Shown here: one piece after another, positions 17,328-26,662 of the stretch
Layout of the letters: every line of letters starts with the position of its first letter
Numbering within the stretch: the stretch's first letter is position 1
Source: an uncultured Alphaproteobacteria bacterium
Lineage (GTDB): Bacteria; Pseudomonadota; Alphaproteobacteria; Puniceispirillales; Puniceispirillaceae
Direction: 5' to 3'
Length of the DNA stretch: 64,000 nucleotides
Assembly (NCBI GenBank): GCA_913042065.1
Contig: CAJWKB010000001.1
Span: 1-64,000 of the forward strand
Notes under the pieces: model-generated
The model's input: only the letters and a program-made list of their open reading frames with translations
Told to the model about the DNA's origin: nothing
The model's database searches: none
Program-made: the position numbers and the translations under genes

Positions 17328-20300
17328 TTAGCGAAAATCACGGCTGCGCATTCTGGTGTCTCTAGTATCGGATGCGGCGTCACTGTCCAGATGACGCAGA
17401 AACCCGTTGAGATTGAACAAGGACTCGGCAACAAAATGTACTACTGACTGTTCGCGCTGGACGCGGCCAACAACCCCCAGGATCTGCGAGCGCAGCAACG
17501 CCTCGCGATAGGTTTCGGTCAATTTCGGCCAGATGATGATATTGAGCGCGTGAATATCATCCTCAACTGTCAAAAACACGGTGCCGCTGGCGGTTCCCGG
17601 ACGCTGGCGCATAGTGACCAGCCCGGCCAGCCGCAGACGTGTTTCATCGCGCACATCATGTGCCACGGCGCAGCTCTGCCACCCTGCCGCCTGCAGTGAT
17701 GGTGCCAGCATGGTAATCGGATGTGCCTTGAGCGACAGACCGAGGCTGCGGTAATCGGCGGCCACCTCCTCACCACCGCTGGCAGATGGCAGGCTGACAG
17801 CAGGTTCGGTGCCGGCAACACTGTCATGGCGGCGGCCGGCCTGTGCAAATAGTGGCATTTCATGCAGGCATTGACGGGCAAGCGCCCGCACTTGCCACTG
17901 CGCCTGCCGCCGGTCCACCCGCATGCTGGCAAACCCGTCTGCTGCGGCTATCGCCTGAAGCGCATTGGCCGACACATCGGCCCGCCGCATGATATCAGCA
18001 AGGCTGTCAAAGGCTGGCCGTCCCTCCTGCTGCTGGCGGCTGGCGGCAATACGCTCTCCCTCGCCGCGGGGCAACCCCTTGACCAGACGCAGGCCAAGAC
18101 GCAGTGCATGATGGCCCCGCCGGTTCTGCGGGTCCGGTTCCAGCGTGCTGTCCCATGTCGAATGACCAACATCGACAGGACGCACCTGAATGCCGCTGCG
18201 CTTTGCCTCGGCAACCAGCTGAGAGGGTGAATAAAACCCCATCGGCTGGGCATTGAGCAGCGCACAGATAAACACATCCGGATAGTGATATTTGATCCAG
18301 GCCGAGACATAGACAAGCAACGCAAAGCTGGCAGCATGTGATTCGGGAAAACCATAGGTGCCAAACCCTTCAATCTGCTTGAAACAGCGCAGCGCAAACT
18401 CACTGTCATAGCCACGCGCGGTCATGCCAGTGACCATTTTTTCACGAAAGCGGCTGACCTCGCCATTTTTCTTGAAGGTGGCCATGGCGCGGCGCAGCTG
18501 ATCAGCCTCGCTGCCGGTAAAGCCAGCAGCGACAATGGCAATCTGCATCGCCTGCTCCTGAAACAGTGGCACACCAAGCGTGCGTTCAAGCACCGCACGC
18601 AGATCCTCAGACGGATAGCTGATGCGTTCAAGACCAGCCCGCCGCCGCAGATAGGGATGCACCATATCCCCCTGAATGGGGCCGGGCCGGACAATCGCCA
18701 CCTGCACAACAAGATCGTGGAAACAGCGTGGCTGCAGCCGTGGCAACATCGCCATCTGGGCCCGCGATTCAACCTGAAACACGCCAACCGACTGGCCAGC
18801 GCACAGCATGTCATAGGTGGCCTTGTCCTCGGGCGGCACTGATGCCAGCGTCAGTGGCCGGTTGTAATGCAGACGCAACAGGTCAAAGGCGCGGCGGATA
18901 CAGCTGAGCATGCCAAGCGCCAGCACATCCACCTTGAGCAGTCCAAGCGCATCAAGATCATCCTTGTCCCATTCGATAACGGTACGCCCCTCCATTGCCG
19001 CCGGGCTGATCGGGCAGAGATGATCGAGCCGCCCCCGGGTGATGACAAACCCGCCAACATGCTGCGAGAGGTGCCGGGGAAAGCGGCTGATGTCAGCGAC
19101 AAGCCGCATCACCAGGGCAAGCTGCCTGTCGGCTGGATCAAGCCCGGCCGCCTGCAGCGCTGCACCGTCAAGCACCTGTTTCTCGCGGCCCCAAACCTCA
19201 CCAGACAGCGCTGCCTGCACATCCCGGCTTAAACCGAAAACCTTGGCCACCTCACGTAGGGCGCTGCGCCGCCGATAGGTGATCACGCTGGCTGCAAGCC
19301 CGGCACGCGACCGGCCATATTTGGCATAGATATGCTGGATCACCTCCTCACGGCGTTCATGTTCAAAATCCACGTCAATGTCGGGCGGTTCGCCCCGGGC
19401 CTCGCTGATGAAACGTTCAAACAGCGGCTGCGAGCGGTCCGGGTCAACCGCGGTGATGCCAAGGCAGTAACAGACCGCCGAATTCGCCGCCGACCCTCGT
19501 CCCTGACACAGAATACCGCGCCCCCTAGCAAAGCGGACAATGTCAAAAACCGTCAGGAAATAGGGAGCGAATTCCAGCTTTGCAATCAAGGCCAGTTCAC
19601 GGTTGAGATAGGTCTCAACCTTTGCCGGAATGCCATCGCGGTAACGATCACGCGCCCCTTTCCATGTCTGATATTCCAGCTCCTGCATGGCGTTGCGCCC
19701 ACCTGGCGAAACCTCGTCCGGATATTCATAGGACAGGTCAGACATGCTAAATTTGCACAGGCTGGTAAGATCAGCCGCCGCCGCCAGCGCATCAGGCCAA
19801 TGCCGCCAGCGCCGCGCCGCCTCTTTCGGGCTGATCAGATGCCGTTCTGCATTACGCGAGAGCAGATAGCCTGCCTTGTCCAGCAGCTGTTTCTCGCGGA
19901 TGCAGGTCAGCACATCGGCAAGCGGCCGCCGTTCAGCGATATGGTAAAGCGCATCACCAGCCGCTGTCAGCCGCAAACCAGCCGCCTGCGCCATATCCCC
20001 GAGAAGCGCAAGACGCGCCTGATCCGCACCATCACGACAAAGGCTCGCCCCGGCGAAGAGCTGACCCGCCACAATCTGCCCGAGCTGGGTAAGCTGGGCC
20101 TGATAATCCAGCGCCGGATGCTTGGGCGGCATCACCAGCAGTGCCGTACTGGCAGACAGGCGGGCAAGATCAGCAAGATGCATGATGGGGGCGGCCTTGC
20201 TGCCCCGCAGATTGGCCTCGCTCAACAGCATTGACAGCGATTCATAGCCCTCACGATCAAGTGGATGGGCGATGATGTCCGGCCCATCAACCAGTCGCAG

Positions 20301-20540
20301 CCGCGCGCCAACAACAAGCCGGATGTCATGATCACACGCGGCACAATGCGCCCGGACAATGCCGGCAAGCGAATTGACATCGGCAATGCCAATCGCCTGC
20401 CAGCCAAGCGCCGCCGCCGTTGCCACCATTTCATCGGGATGCGCGGCACCGGTCAGAAAGGTAAAATTGCTGTAGCAGCCAAGCACGGCCGAGGCAGGCT
20501 GGCGCATCCTGCCAGCGGTCATCCGGTCTGTCCGGGTCAT
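17328..20540 (-). CDS. dnaE2: error-prone DNA polymerase DnaE2
   Basis: 1070 residues, the length of DnaE2/ImuC rather than the longer replicative DnaE. The N-terminal PHP domain opens with CYSNFTFLTGAAHPDE. The polymerase active-site motif PDIDVD is at 386-391, followed by HHH/thumb regions and a C-terminal OB fold. It extends mismatched or lesion-blocked ends during SOS-induced translesion synthesis, with ImuA and ImuB. Its ATG overlaps the imuB TGA by four bases. The gene is visibly richer in G+C than clpA or the carboxypeptidase gene next to it. Confidence 0.96.
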   Translation of the reverse strand: MTRTDRMTAGRMRQPASAVLGCYSNFTFLTGAAHPDEMVATAAALGWQAIGIADVNSLAGIVRAHCAACDHDIRLVVGARLRLVDGPDIIAHPLDREGYESLSMLLSEANLRGSKAAPIMHLADLARLSASTALLVMPPKHPALDYQAQLTQLGQIVAGQLFAGASLCRDGADQARLALLGDMAQAAGLRLTAAGDALYHIAERRPLADVLTCIREKQLLDKAGYLLSRNAERHLISPKEAARRWRHWPDALAAAADLTSLCKFSMSDLSYEYPDEVSPGGRNAMQELEYQTWKGARDRYRDGIPAKVETYLNRELALIAKLEFAPYFLTVFDIVRFARGRGILCQGRGSAANSAVCYCLGITAVDPDRSQPLFERFISEARGEPPDIDVDFEHERREEVIQHIYAKYGRSRAGLAASVITYRRRSALREVAKVFGLSRDVQAALSGEVWGREKQVLDGAALQAAGLDPADRQLALVMRLVADISRFPRHLSQHVGGFVITRGRLDHLCPISPAAMEGRTVIEWDKDDLDALGLLKVDVLALGMLSCIRRAFDLLRLHYNRPLTLASVPPEDKATYDMLCAGQSVGVFQVESRAQMAMLPRLQPRCFHDLVVQVAIVRPGPIQGDMVHPYLRRRAGLERISYPSEDLRAVLERTLGVPLFQEQAMQIAIVAAGFTGSEADQLRRAMATFKKNGEVSRFREKMVTGMTARGYDSEFALRCFKQIEGFGTYGFPESHAASFALLVYVSAWIKYHYPDVFICALLNAQPMGFYSPSQLVAEAKRSGIQVRPVDVGHSTWDSTLEPDPQNRRGHHALRLGLRLVKGLPRGEGERIAASRQQQEGRPAFDSLADIMRRADVSANALQAIAAADGFASMRVDRRQAQWQVRALARQCLHEMPLFAQAGRRHDSVAGTEPAVSLPSASGGEEVAADYRSLGLSLKAHPITMLAPSLQAAGWQSCAVAHDVRDETRLRLAGLVTMRQRPGTASGTVFLTVEDDIHALNIIIWPKLTETYREALLRSQILGVVGRVQREQSVVHFVAESLFNLNGFLRHLDSDAASDTRDTRMRSRDFR

Positions 20541-22183
20541 GCAAAAAACCCATGCAAAAACCAGTTGATATCCTCGCCACGTTCAAGCAGCCCCTCGCGA
20601 TACACCCAGAAACGCGCCCCCGTTTCATCCTGAAGCCGGAAATAATCGCGGGTTCGGGTGCCAGGTGGCGCCGTCCACCATTCTGGCGCAATCCGCTCAG
20701 GGCCGCTGGCGCGGCTGATCCGGTGGGTCTTTTTGCGCCAGACAAACAGGGCTGGTGGATGATCAGGCAGCAGCGCCGTCACCGCCACTGGCTGCGGATG
20801 CGGCAGCAACCGGATGGGCCGCGGCGCAGCAGTGGCAAGCTGTGCCGGCCAACCATCAGCGGTGAACATGTCATCAGGGTCAGCGGCAGTGGCACCACCC
20901 GGCATGTCCTCCATATCAGGCAGCGCCATATATTGCGCTGCCTCAGGTTGCCAGCTGGCCCGTGGGCGCAGACGCAGTACCGTTCCATAGCCAAGCCGTG
21001 CCACCAGCCTGTCAACAAGGCTGGCATAGCTCTCGGCCGTGGTCAGCCCTTCATCAAACCGGCGGCAAATCGGACTTTGCGGGCTGCAGCCATGCGCCTC
21101 CATCCAGGCGCTTTCCAGACCGAATTCCGGATTGATCGCCTCGCCAGCATCAGCCAGCAACCGGTGAAAGGCAGAGGCATCCCGGCCGGGGCGCGACAGA
21201 TGCGTGTCATGAACCAGCACGGCGCTGTCAACACGTTGCCAGCCAAGCCGCAACCGCCGCGTAGCAAGGCCATTCTGCTGTAGAATGTCAGCAATATCCC
21301 CGGTCAACCGGCGGATGATTGCCCTGATATCATCAGGGGCTGACACCGGTTCGGCAAAATTCAGCACCGCCAGCAACGGACGTTGTGGGGCAATCGGGGA
21401 AAAGCTCTCATTGATATGACCAAGCGCGGCATCAAGCCGTTCGATCAGCTGGCTGCCAAAGCGGTTTGCCAGCGGCGCCCGCGGCATGCCCAGAACATCA
21501 CCAACATGGCGCAAACCGGCAGTCGCCATTGCCGTAACAGTGCGGCCATCAAGACGCAGCGCCGCCAGCGGCAGGGGCGCGAGCAATGCGGCCGTCGCTC
21601 TGGTGCTGGTTTTCCTGTCTGATGGGGGCAGCCGGCTTTGCACCCGCCCATAGCGGGCAAGTCCCCAGGCCGCACCGCAGCTCGACGCCACACCAAAGCG
21701 TGCCCGCAGGCCAGCACGCCGCAACCGCCACAGCATATCCGCCAGCAATGGCCGCAACCCACCATGAAGATGCGTCGCCCCGGCCACATCCAGCCAGATG
21801 CCATCGCCATCCCTGGCAATGGCGCTTGCCATCATCGCCCCTGCACCAGAGTTGATTGCAGCAGAGCCGGCAACGCCATGGTCCGGCGCAGTAAGAGGAG
21901 AATAGCGCCGCGCCCACAGGGCCAGATGATGCAGGTCCCGCGCATCTGCCGCCGGTGCCGTCATGCGTGACACCAGATCCGGACACAGCGCCCGCGCATC
22001 GGCAAGCCGCATGCCGATTTGCAGGCCGCGGCGCTGGCCCCTTCGACAGAGCGCATCAATATAATCAGTCCCCTGATATCTGCTGGTCAGGACCAATGTC
22101 TGCTGGCTGTCAATTTCACCGCTCTGGCGCAGCCGATCGGCCGCCAGCCAGGGAAACCAGACATGGATGATGAGACGTTCCAT
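20537..22183 (-). CDS. imuB: ImuB, catalytically dead Y-family polymerase homologue
   Basis: 548 residues related to Y-family polymerases. The first catalytic aspartate motif of the family is replaced by HVWFPWLAADRL, as is usual for ImuB; LDVAGATHLHGGL marks the following palm segment. ImuB does not polymerise but bridges the beta clamp, ImuA and DnaE2 in the mutasome. It starts 11 bases after imuA and overlaps dnaE2, so one SOS-controlled transcript is expected. Confidence 0.95.
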   Translation of the reverse strand: MERLIIHVWFPWLAADRLRQSGEIDSQQTLVLTSRYQGTDYIDALCRRGQRRGLQIGMRLADARALCPDLVSRMTAPAADARDLHHLALWARRYSPLTAPDHGVAGSAAINSGAGAMMASAIARDGDGIWLDVAGATHLHGGLRPLLADMLWRLRRAGLRARFGVASSCGAAWGLARYGRVQSRLPPSDRKTSTRATAALLAPLPLAALRLDGRTVTAMATAGLRHVGDVLGMPRAPLANRFGSQLIERLDAALGHINESFSPIAPQRPLLAVLNFAEPVSAPDDIRAIIRRLTGDIADILQQNGLATRRLRLGWQRVDSAVLVHDTHLSRPGRDASAFHRLLADAGEAINPEFGLESAWMEAHGCSPQSPICRRFDEGLTTAESYASLVDRLVARLGYGTVLRLRPRASWQPEAAQYMALPDMEDMPGGATAADPDDMFTADGWPAQLATAAPRPIRLLPHPQPVAVTALLPDHPPALFVWRKKTHRISRASGPERIAPEWWTAPPGTRTRDYFRLQDETGARFWVYREGLLERGEDINWFLHGFFA

Positions 22184-22194
22184 GGTACAGACAT

Positions 22195-23391
22195 CTAACC
22201 GGCACGCCCGGCCTGATGCCCGGTGAGGCCATTGCTGCCATCGGGAATGGCTAGGCTAGCATATGATGTGGGTTTGACAGGCTGGCCTGGCGTCAACTGG
22301 CCCAATGTCAACTGGCTGGGGCGGGCTGGCAGTTCGGCAAGCCGATTGTCGAGCGGATCCCATGCCAGCCGCAGGCTGTATGGCCGGCCGCCACGCACCT
22401 GCTTGAGATCGACGTCCCAGACGCTGTTCCATGTGGCGTCTGCTGCGCTGCTGTCATCGGGCGCTGGCGCGACATGCCAGAGACTCTCAAAACCGCTGGC
22501 AGCACCTGGCCAGCCAAGCAGAAAGCCAGTTGTCTTGCTGGCCTCGGCGGCAAGCTGGGTCCGGCGGGCAAGCCGCATCCAGTAATCAGCCGATTGCCGC
22601 GTGCCATCATATTCAGCAACCACCGCCGCCAGACCGTCGGTGCGCAGAATATCCTCGAGCACCGCCAGACGGCGCGCCGGATTTGGCGTGTCGACAATCA
22701 GCAACCGCGATGGATCCAGCCCAAGCGCCGCCAGCCCCGCCGCATAGAGCATGCCACCAGCCGCATCATGCGACGCCGGACACCAGACAACGGGTCCCGC
22801 GGGCCCCACGGACCCCGCCCCCCAGCGACCCGCCACCGCACCGCCTGTGTGCAGGGCCTGATCTGGTTTTTGGGCATTTGGCGCAAGACCATTCGACGCC
22901 AACAGCTGGCGCAGCAGACAGATGGCAAAACCGGTCAACGCACCATGCGCCCCAGCCCAGTTGGCGCACAGCATATGCACCCGTCCCAGCGCCAACCCAC
23001 CGGCAAGCGCCGAATCGAGGCCGGCAATCCCCAAGGCCAGCCGCGGCCGCGCCATGCGGCCGTCAAGAACCGCAATTTGGCGGCGCAGATGGGCGAAATT
23101 CTGATTCCGGGCCTGATGACAGGCCTGATGCCGGGCAGTGGGTGAAGCGCTGGTTTGCCCGGTCATGTTCCAGGCGGTTTTCCGGATGGTTTTCTGGGCA
23201 AAATATCTGTCTCTCTCCACCGCATTTTCCATTGTCCTGAACTGTTCTGCCCCAAACTGCTCCTTGGGGTGTTTTTCAGAATATTGTTCCGGGGGATTCC
23301 CGGGGTTTTTCCCCAGGTTTTTTTCTGGGATTTGACCCTGCTGGCGCCGGAGAATGTGCGGCGCTGTCACCGATTGGTTTGTGGTCGCCAT
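22195..23391 (-). CDS. imuA: ImuA, SOS mutasome protein
   Basis: 398 residues. The RecA/SulA-like ImuA core begins around residue 100 (LRRQIAVLDGR, then LGIAGLDSALAGGLALGRVH). It is preceded by about 100 residues of low-complexity sequence rich in Gln, Asn, Pro, Lys and His that are not part of the usual family. The start at 23391 is supported by an SOS box 45 bp upstream. It is the first gene of imuA-imuB-dnaE2. ImuA interacts with RecA and ImuB to assemble the mutasome. Confidence 0.9.
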   Translation of the reverse strand: MATTNQSVTAPHILRRQQGQIPEKNLGKNPGNPPEQYSEKHPKEQFGAEQFRTMENAVERDRYFAQKTIRKTAWNMTGQTSASPTARHQACHQARNQNFAHLRRQIAVLDGRMARPRLALGIAGLDSALAGGLALGRVHMLCANWAGAHGALTGFAICLLRQLLASNGLAPNAQKPDQALHTGGAVAGRWGAGSVGPAGPVVWCPASHDAAGGMLYAAGLAALGLDPSRLLIVDTPNPARRLAVLEDILRTDGLAAVVAEYDGTRQSADYWMRLARRTQLAAEASKTTGFLLGWPGAASGFESLWHVAPAPDDSSAADATWNSVWDVDLKQVRGGRPYSLRLAWDPLDNRLAELPARPSQLTLGQLTPGQPVKPTSYASLAIPDGSNGLTGHQAGRAG

Positions 23392-23435
23392 AATGCGCCC
23401 TCCATGATCACTTCATGTGCTGATTTTACTTGTTT

Positions 23436-23450
23436 GTTCATGTTTTGTTC
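23436..23450 (-). promoter_or_regulatory. LexA SOS box of imuA-imuB-dnaE2
   Basis: GTTC (23436-23439), seven bases, GTTC (23447-23450) is a perfect match to the alphaproteobacterial LexA site GTTC-N7-GTTC. It lies 45 bp before the imuA start. It predicts DNA-damage induction of the cassette. Confidence 0.9.
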
Positions 23451-23725
23451 TAAAAGTAAATGAACGCTGAGTCAATGGGCTGGACAAGCATGCGGCACAA
23501 TAATGTCGGACGGGTTGCAAAAAAGCAAAAGACAGGCGACACCAGGCAAACATTGACCCAGCACGAACCAGATGGGGACGGGCGAAATGATTGATAGAAC
23601 AGACTGGGTTTTGAGCTACAGATCAGGTAGCGCGACAGATGGCAGCCATCTTTGCAGTTTACCGTGTTTGTTGCATGATGCGGCGTCTGGGCAGGGCGGA
23701 GCGTCTGATGCGGATGCCACCCTGC

Positions 23726-24895
23726 CTATTTTGGCAATTCGCTCTCGGCCAGTCGCGCCCAGTAGGATGCGCCAAGCGCCAGAACCTCATCATTGAAGTC
23801 AAAACGCGAATTATGCAGCATGCCATCAGCCGGTGCCGGACCAGACCCAAGCCAGATATAGGCACCGGGCCGCTCCTCGAGCATGTAGGAGAAATCCTCG
23901 GCACCCATTGACGGGCTGACATCGGTATCGACATTCTCCGGCCCAAGAAGGCCGCGCATCACCTCGGCGGCGCGGCCAGCCTCGGATGCGTGATTGATTG
24001 TCGGGGGGTAGCCGGGCATCCACTCAAATTCCAGCGAACAATTGTAGGTGCGGGCCGTCTGCTCGGCAATGTCGCGGATCGAATCGGCCAGAAGCTGGCG
24101 TGTGGCCGGGGTGAAGGAGCGCGCAGTGCCGGCAAGACGCACGCTGTTCGGGATGACATTATAGGCCGAACCAGCCTCAAAGATGGTGACCGTGACAACA
24201 CCTGATTCGACAGGCGAGACACGGCGGGCAACAATCGTCTGGAGCGACTGCACAATGGCCGCGCCACAGGGGATCGGATCCACGGTCAGATGCGGCTGTG
24301 CGGCATGGCCACCAAGACCGGTGACGGTCATGTCAAACATATCAGCGGCGGCCATACAGGCTCCGGAATGCACACCAGCCCTACCCTGGTCCATGCCCGG
24401 CCAGTTATGCATGCCCCAGACGGTCTCCACATCAAATTTTTCAAACAGTCCGTCCTTAATCATCGCTTCACCACCGCCGCCACCTTCTTCAGCCGGCTGG
24501 AAGATAAAATAGACGGTGCCATCAAAATTACGTGTCTCGGCCAGATATTGTGCGGCGCCAAGAAGCATCGTAGTGTGGCCGTCATGACCGCAGGCATGCA
24601 TTTTTCCAGGTGTCTGTGAGACATGGTCAAAGCCGTTGAGTTCCTGCATTGGCAAGGCATCCATATCGGCGCGCAGGCCGATGGCCCGGCTACTGGTACC
24701 GGTGCCATGCAGTATGCCGACAACACCCGTCTTGCCCATCCCGCGATGCACCTCAAGGCCAAAACTAGCGAGCTTCTCAGCGACGAAATTCGAGGTCCAG
24801 ACCTCTTCATAGCTGAGTTCGGGATGTTGGTGCAGTAGATGTCGCCAGGCACGCATTTCATCCTGTCGGTCAGCAATTGAATTGATCACGGCCAT
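23726..24895 (-). CDS. M20 family aminoacylase/amidohydrolase
   Basis: 389 residues of the M20D (IAA-amino acid hydrolase / hippurate hydrolase-like) family. Metal-site blocks are RADMDALPMQE and MHACGHDGHTTMLLGAA, with a dimerisation domain in the middle and GAEDFSYML near the C-terminus. These enzymes hydrolyse N-acyl or N-carbamoyl amino acids and similar amides. The substrate cannot be read from the sequence. It is divergent from soxB across a 534-bp gap; a link to methylated glycine catabolism is only suggested by position. Confidence 0.9.
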   Translation of the reverse strand: MAVINSIADRQDEMRAWRHLLHQHPELSYEEVWTSNFVAEKLASFGLEVHRGMGKTGVVGILHGTGTSSRAIGLRADMDALPMQELNGFDHVSQTPGKMHACGHDGHTTMLLGAAQYLAETRNFDGTVYFIFQPAEEGGGGGEAMIKDGLFEKFDVETVWGMHNWPGMDQGRAGVHSGACMAAADMFDMTVTGLGGHAAQPHLTVDPIPCGAAIVQSLQTIVARRVSPVESGVVTVTIFEAGSAYNVIPNSVRLAGTARSFTPATRQLLADSIRDIAEQTARTYNCSLEFEWMPGYPPTINHASEAGRAAEVMRGLLGPENVDTDVSPSMGAEDFSYMLEERPGAYIWLGSGPAPADGMLHNSRFDFNDEVLALGASYWARLAESELPK

Positions 24896-25429
24896 CTGTC
24901 TGTCTCCGGCACTGTGGGTACTTAAATGAATAATCTATCACTGGGATAAATGAATGAATACTGGTCTAGACTGTGATCGGCTTGGCGGCGTGGGTCAAGG
25001 GTCCAGCACGGTGAATTATGTCCGCACACATGCCGGCACTTATGCCAGAGCAGAGGCGGCAGCGCCGCATGTTATCTGTTTCACTTTGGTCACGGTTCTG
25101 TTAGATGATGGCCAATGCGCGGGGTCTGGGGCATTCAGACGCAGCGCAGTGTCGATTGCGCCAAACCCAAGGTCGTCGGGGGAACAGGAAACCCCGGCTT
25201 GTGGTCGCAGATTAACAGCCATACAAATTTACGGCTCAAAGAGTGGCAGCAATGGGGTTTTACCTAGCTGTTGTGATGGGCTCGGCATAGAGCTGAACAA
25301 CCGGCAGGATGGAAGAGGCCGGGGCAAAAGGGGATCTGGATTATGGCATCACATCAGCCCGACCGCGGACAACGCGGCCTACCAGGCGGAAAGCCAAAAT
25401 ATTCTGCTTTCGCGATAGCCAGGAAGGCG
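24896..25429. other. divergent intergenic region upstream of soxBDAG
   Basis: 534 bp between the M20 hydrolase and soxB, unusually long for this compact window. An open frame runs through part of it (24954-25418) but lacks family resemblance and runs alongside the soxB start. I looked for a glycine riboswitch and recognised none. It probably contains both promoters and a long sox leader. Confidence 0.5.
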
Positions 25430-26641
25430 ATGAATTATCATCAAGACTGGCAGCGAGCCTGGCGCGATGCCACACCCACAGATGAATATGATGCCGTGAT
25501 CATTGGCGGCGGCGGTCATGGCCTTGCCACCGCCTATTATCTGGCTGCCGTGCACGGCATGACAAACATCGCCGTGATCGAGAAGGGCTGGCTTGGTGGC
25601 GGCAATACAGGCCGCAACACGACGATCATCCGCTCAAACTACCTGTGGGACGAGTCGGCGGCAATCTATGAACATGCGCTCAAATTATGGGAAGGCATGT
25701 CGCAGGACCTGAATTACAATGTAATGTTTAGCCAGCGCGGTGTGCTGACGATCGCGCACAGCGAGCATGAATTGCGCGAAATGTCGCGACGCGTCCATGC
25801 CATCCGCCTGAATGGCATTGATTCGGACATTCTTTCCCCCGCCGAGATCAAGAAATTTGTACCAACGATTAATATCGACCAGTCCATTCGCTATCCAGTG
25901 ATGGGTGGCTTTCTGCAAAAACGTGGCGGCACAGCGAGACACGACGCCGTTGCTTGGGGCTATGCACGGGCGGCCGACGATCTGGGCGTTGACATCGTCC
26001 AGAATTGTGAGGTGACGGCGTTGCGCCGAGAGCGCGGCAAAATCACCGGGATTGAGACCAGCCGTGGCTTTATCAAAACGCGAAAGGTTGGCTGTGTCGT
26101 TGCCGGCCATTCGAGTGTAATTGCTGCGATGGCCGATATCCGGCTTCCCTTAGCAAGTCGGCCGCTGCAGGCGCTTGTCTCTGAGCCAATCAAGCCGATC
26201 CTTGATACGGTGATCATGTCAAATGCGGTGCACATGTATATCAGCCAATCAGATAAGGGCGAGATGGTGCTTGGTGCTGGTGTCGATAAATACAACTCAT
26301 ATGCCCAACGCGGCTCCTTCCCAGTGCCAGAACACATGCTGGCGGCGGCGGTTGAGCTGTTTCCAGTGTTGTCACGCCTGCGGATGCTGCGCCATTGGGG
26401 CGGCATTGTTGACACATGCCCCGATGCCTCGCCGATTATCTCGAAGACCGATGTCGAGGGGCTCTATTTCAATTGTGGATGGGGAACAGGCGGCTTCAAG
26501 GCAACACCCGGTTCCGGCCATGTTTTTGCCGATCTGATTGCCAATGACAGGCCAAACAGGATCGCCGCGCCATATACGCTCGACCGGTTCCAGACGGGCC
26601 TGTTGATCGACGAGCATGGCGCCGCCGGCGTGGCGCATTAG
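25430..26641 (+). CDS. soxB: sarcosine oxidase subunit beta
   Basis: 403 residues from the ATG at 25430, which has AGGAAGG upstream. The open frame continues 29 codons further up but without family similarity. The N-terminal FAD fold has VIIGGGGHGLATAYYLA (23-39). His171 in GGTARHDAVAW is at the position of the covalent FMN histidine of heterotetrameric sarcosine oxidase. Oxidises sarcosine to glycine with release of the methyl carbon as methylene-THF or formaldehyde. First gene of soxBDAG. Confidence 0.95.
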   Translation: MNYHQDWQRAWRDATPTDEYDAVIIGGGGHGLATAYYLAAVHGMTNIAVIEKGWLGGGNTGRNTTIIRSNYLWDESAAIYEHALKLWEGMSQDLNYNVMFSQRGVLTIAHSEHELREMSRRVHAIRLNGIDSDILSPAEIKKFVPTINIDQSIRYPVMGGFLQKRGGTARHDAVAWGYARAADDLGVDIVQNCEVTALRRERGKITGIETSRGFIKTRKVGCVVAGHSSVIAAMADIRLPLASRPLQALVSEPIKPILDTVIMSNAVHMYISQSDKGEMVLGAGVDKYNSYAQRGSFPVPEHMLAAAVELFPVLSRLRMLRHWGGIVDTCPDASPIISKTDVEGLYFNCGWGTGGFKATPGSGHVFADLIANDRPNRIAAPYTLDRFQTGLLIDEHGAAGVAH

Positions 26642-26662
26642 GCTGGTCTGGGGGACAGAAAA

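Noticed and set aside
19332..20234. A 300-codon plus-strand frame opposite dnaE2
   Set aside because: Shadow of the GC-rich dnaE2 gene, without any recognised motif.
22431..23240. Long plus-strand frames opposite imuA
   Set aside because: Pro/Arg/Ala-rich shadows of GC-rich imuA; imuA has family motifs and an SOS box.
17328..23391. Prophage or integron origin of the GC-rich block
   Set aside because: No integrase, attachment repeats or phage genes; the content is a known SOS cassette.
23690..23726. Terminator of the M20 gene
   Set aside because: A GGCAGGG/CCCTGCC pair exists, but the loop is over 20 bases, it overlaps the stop codon and no T-tract follows.
24954..25418. 154-codon frame before soxB
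   Set aside because: No family similarity or ribosome-binding site, and it runs across the soxB start in another frame.
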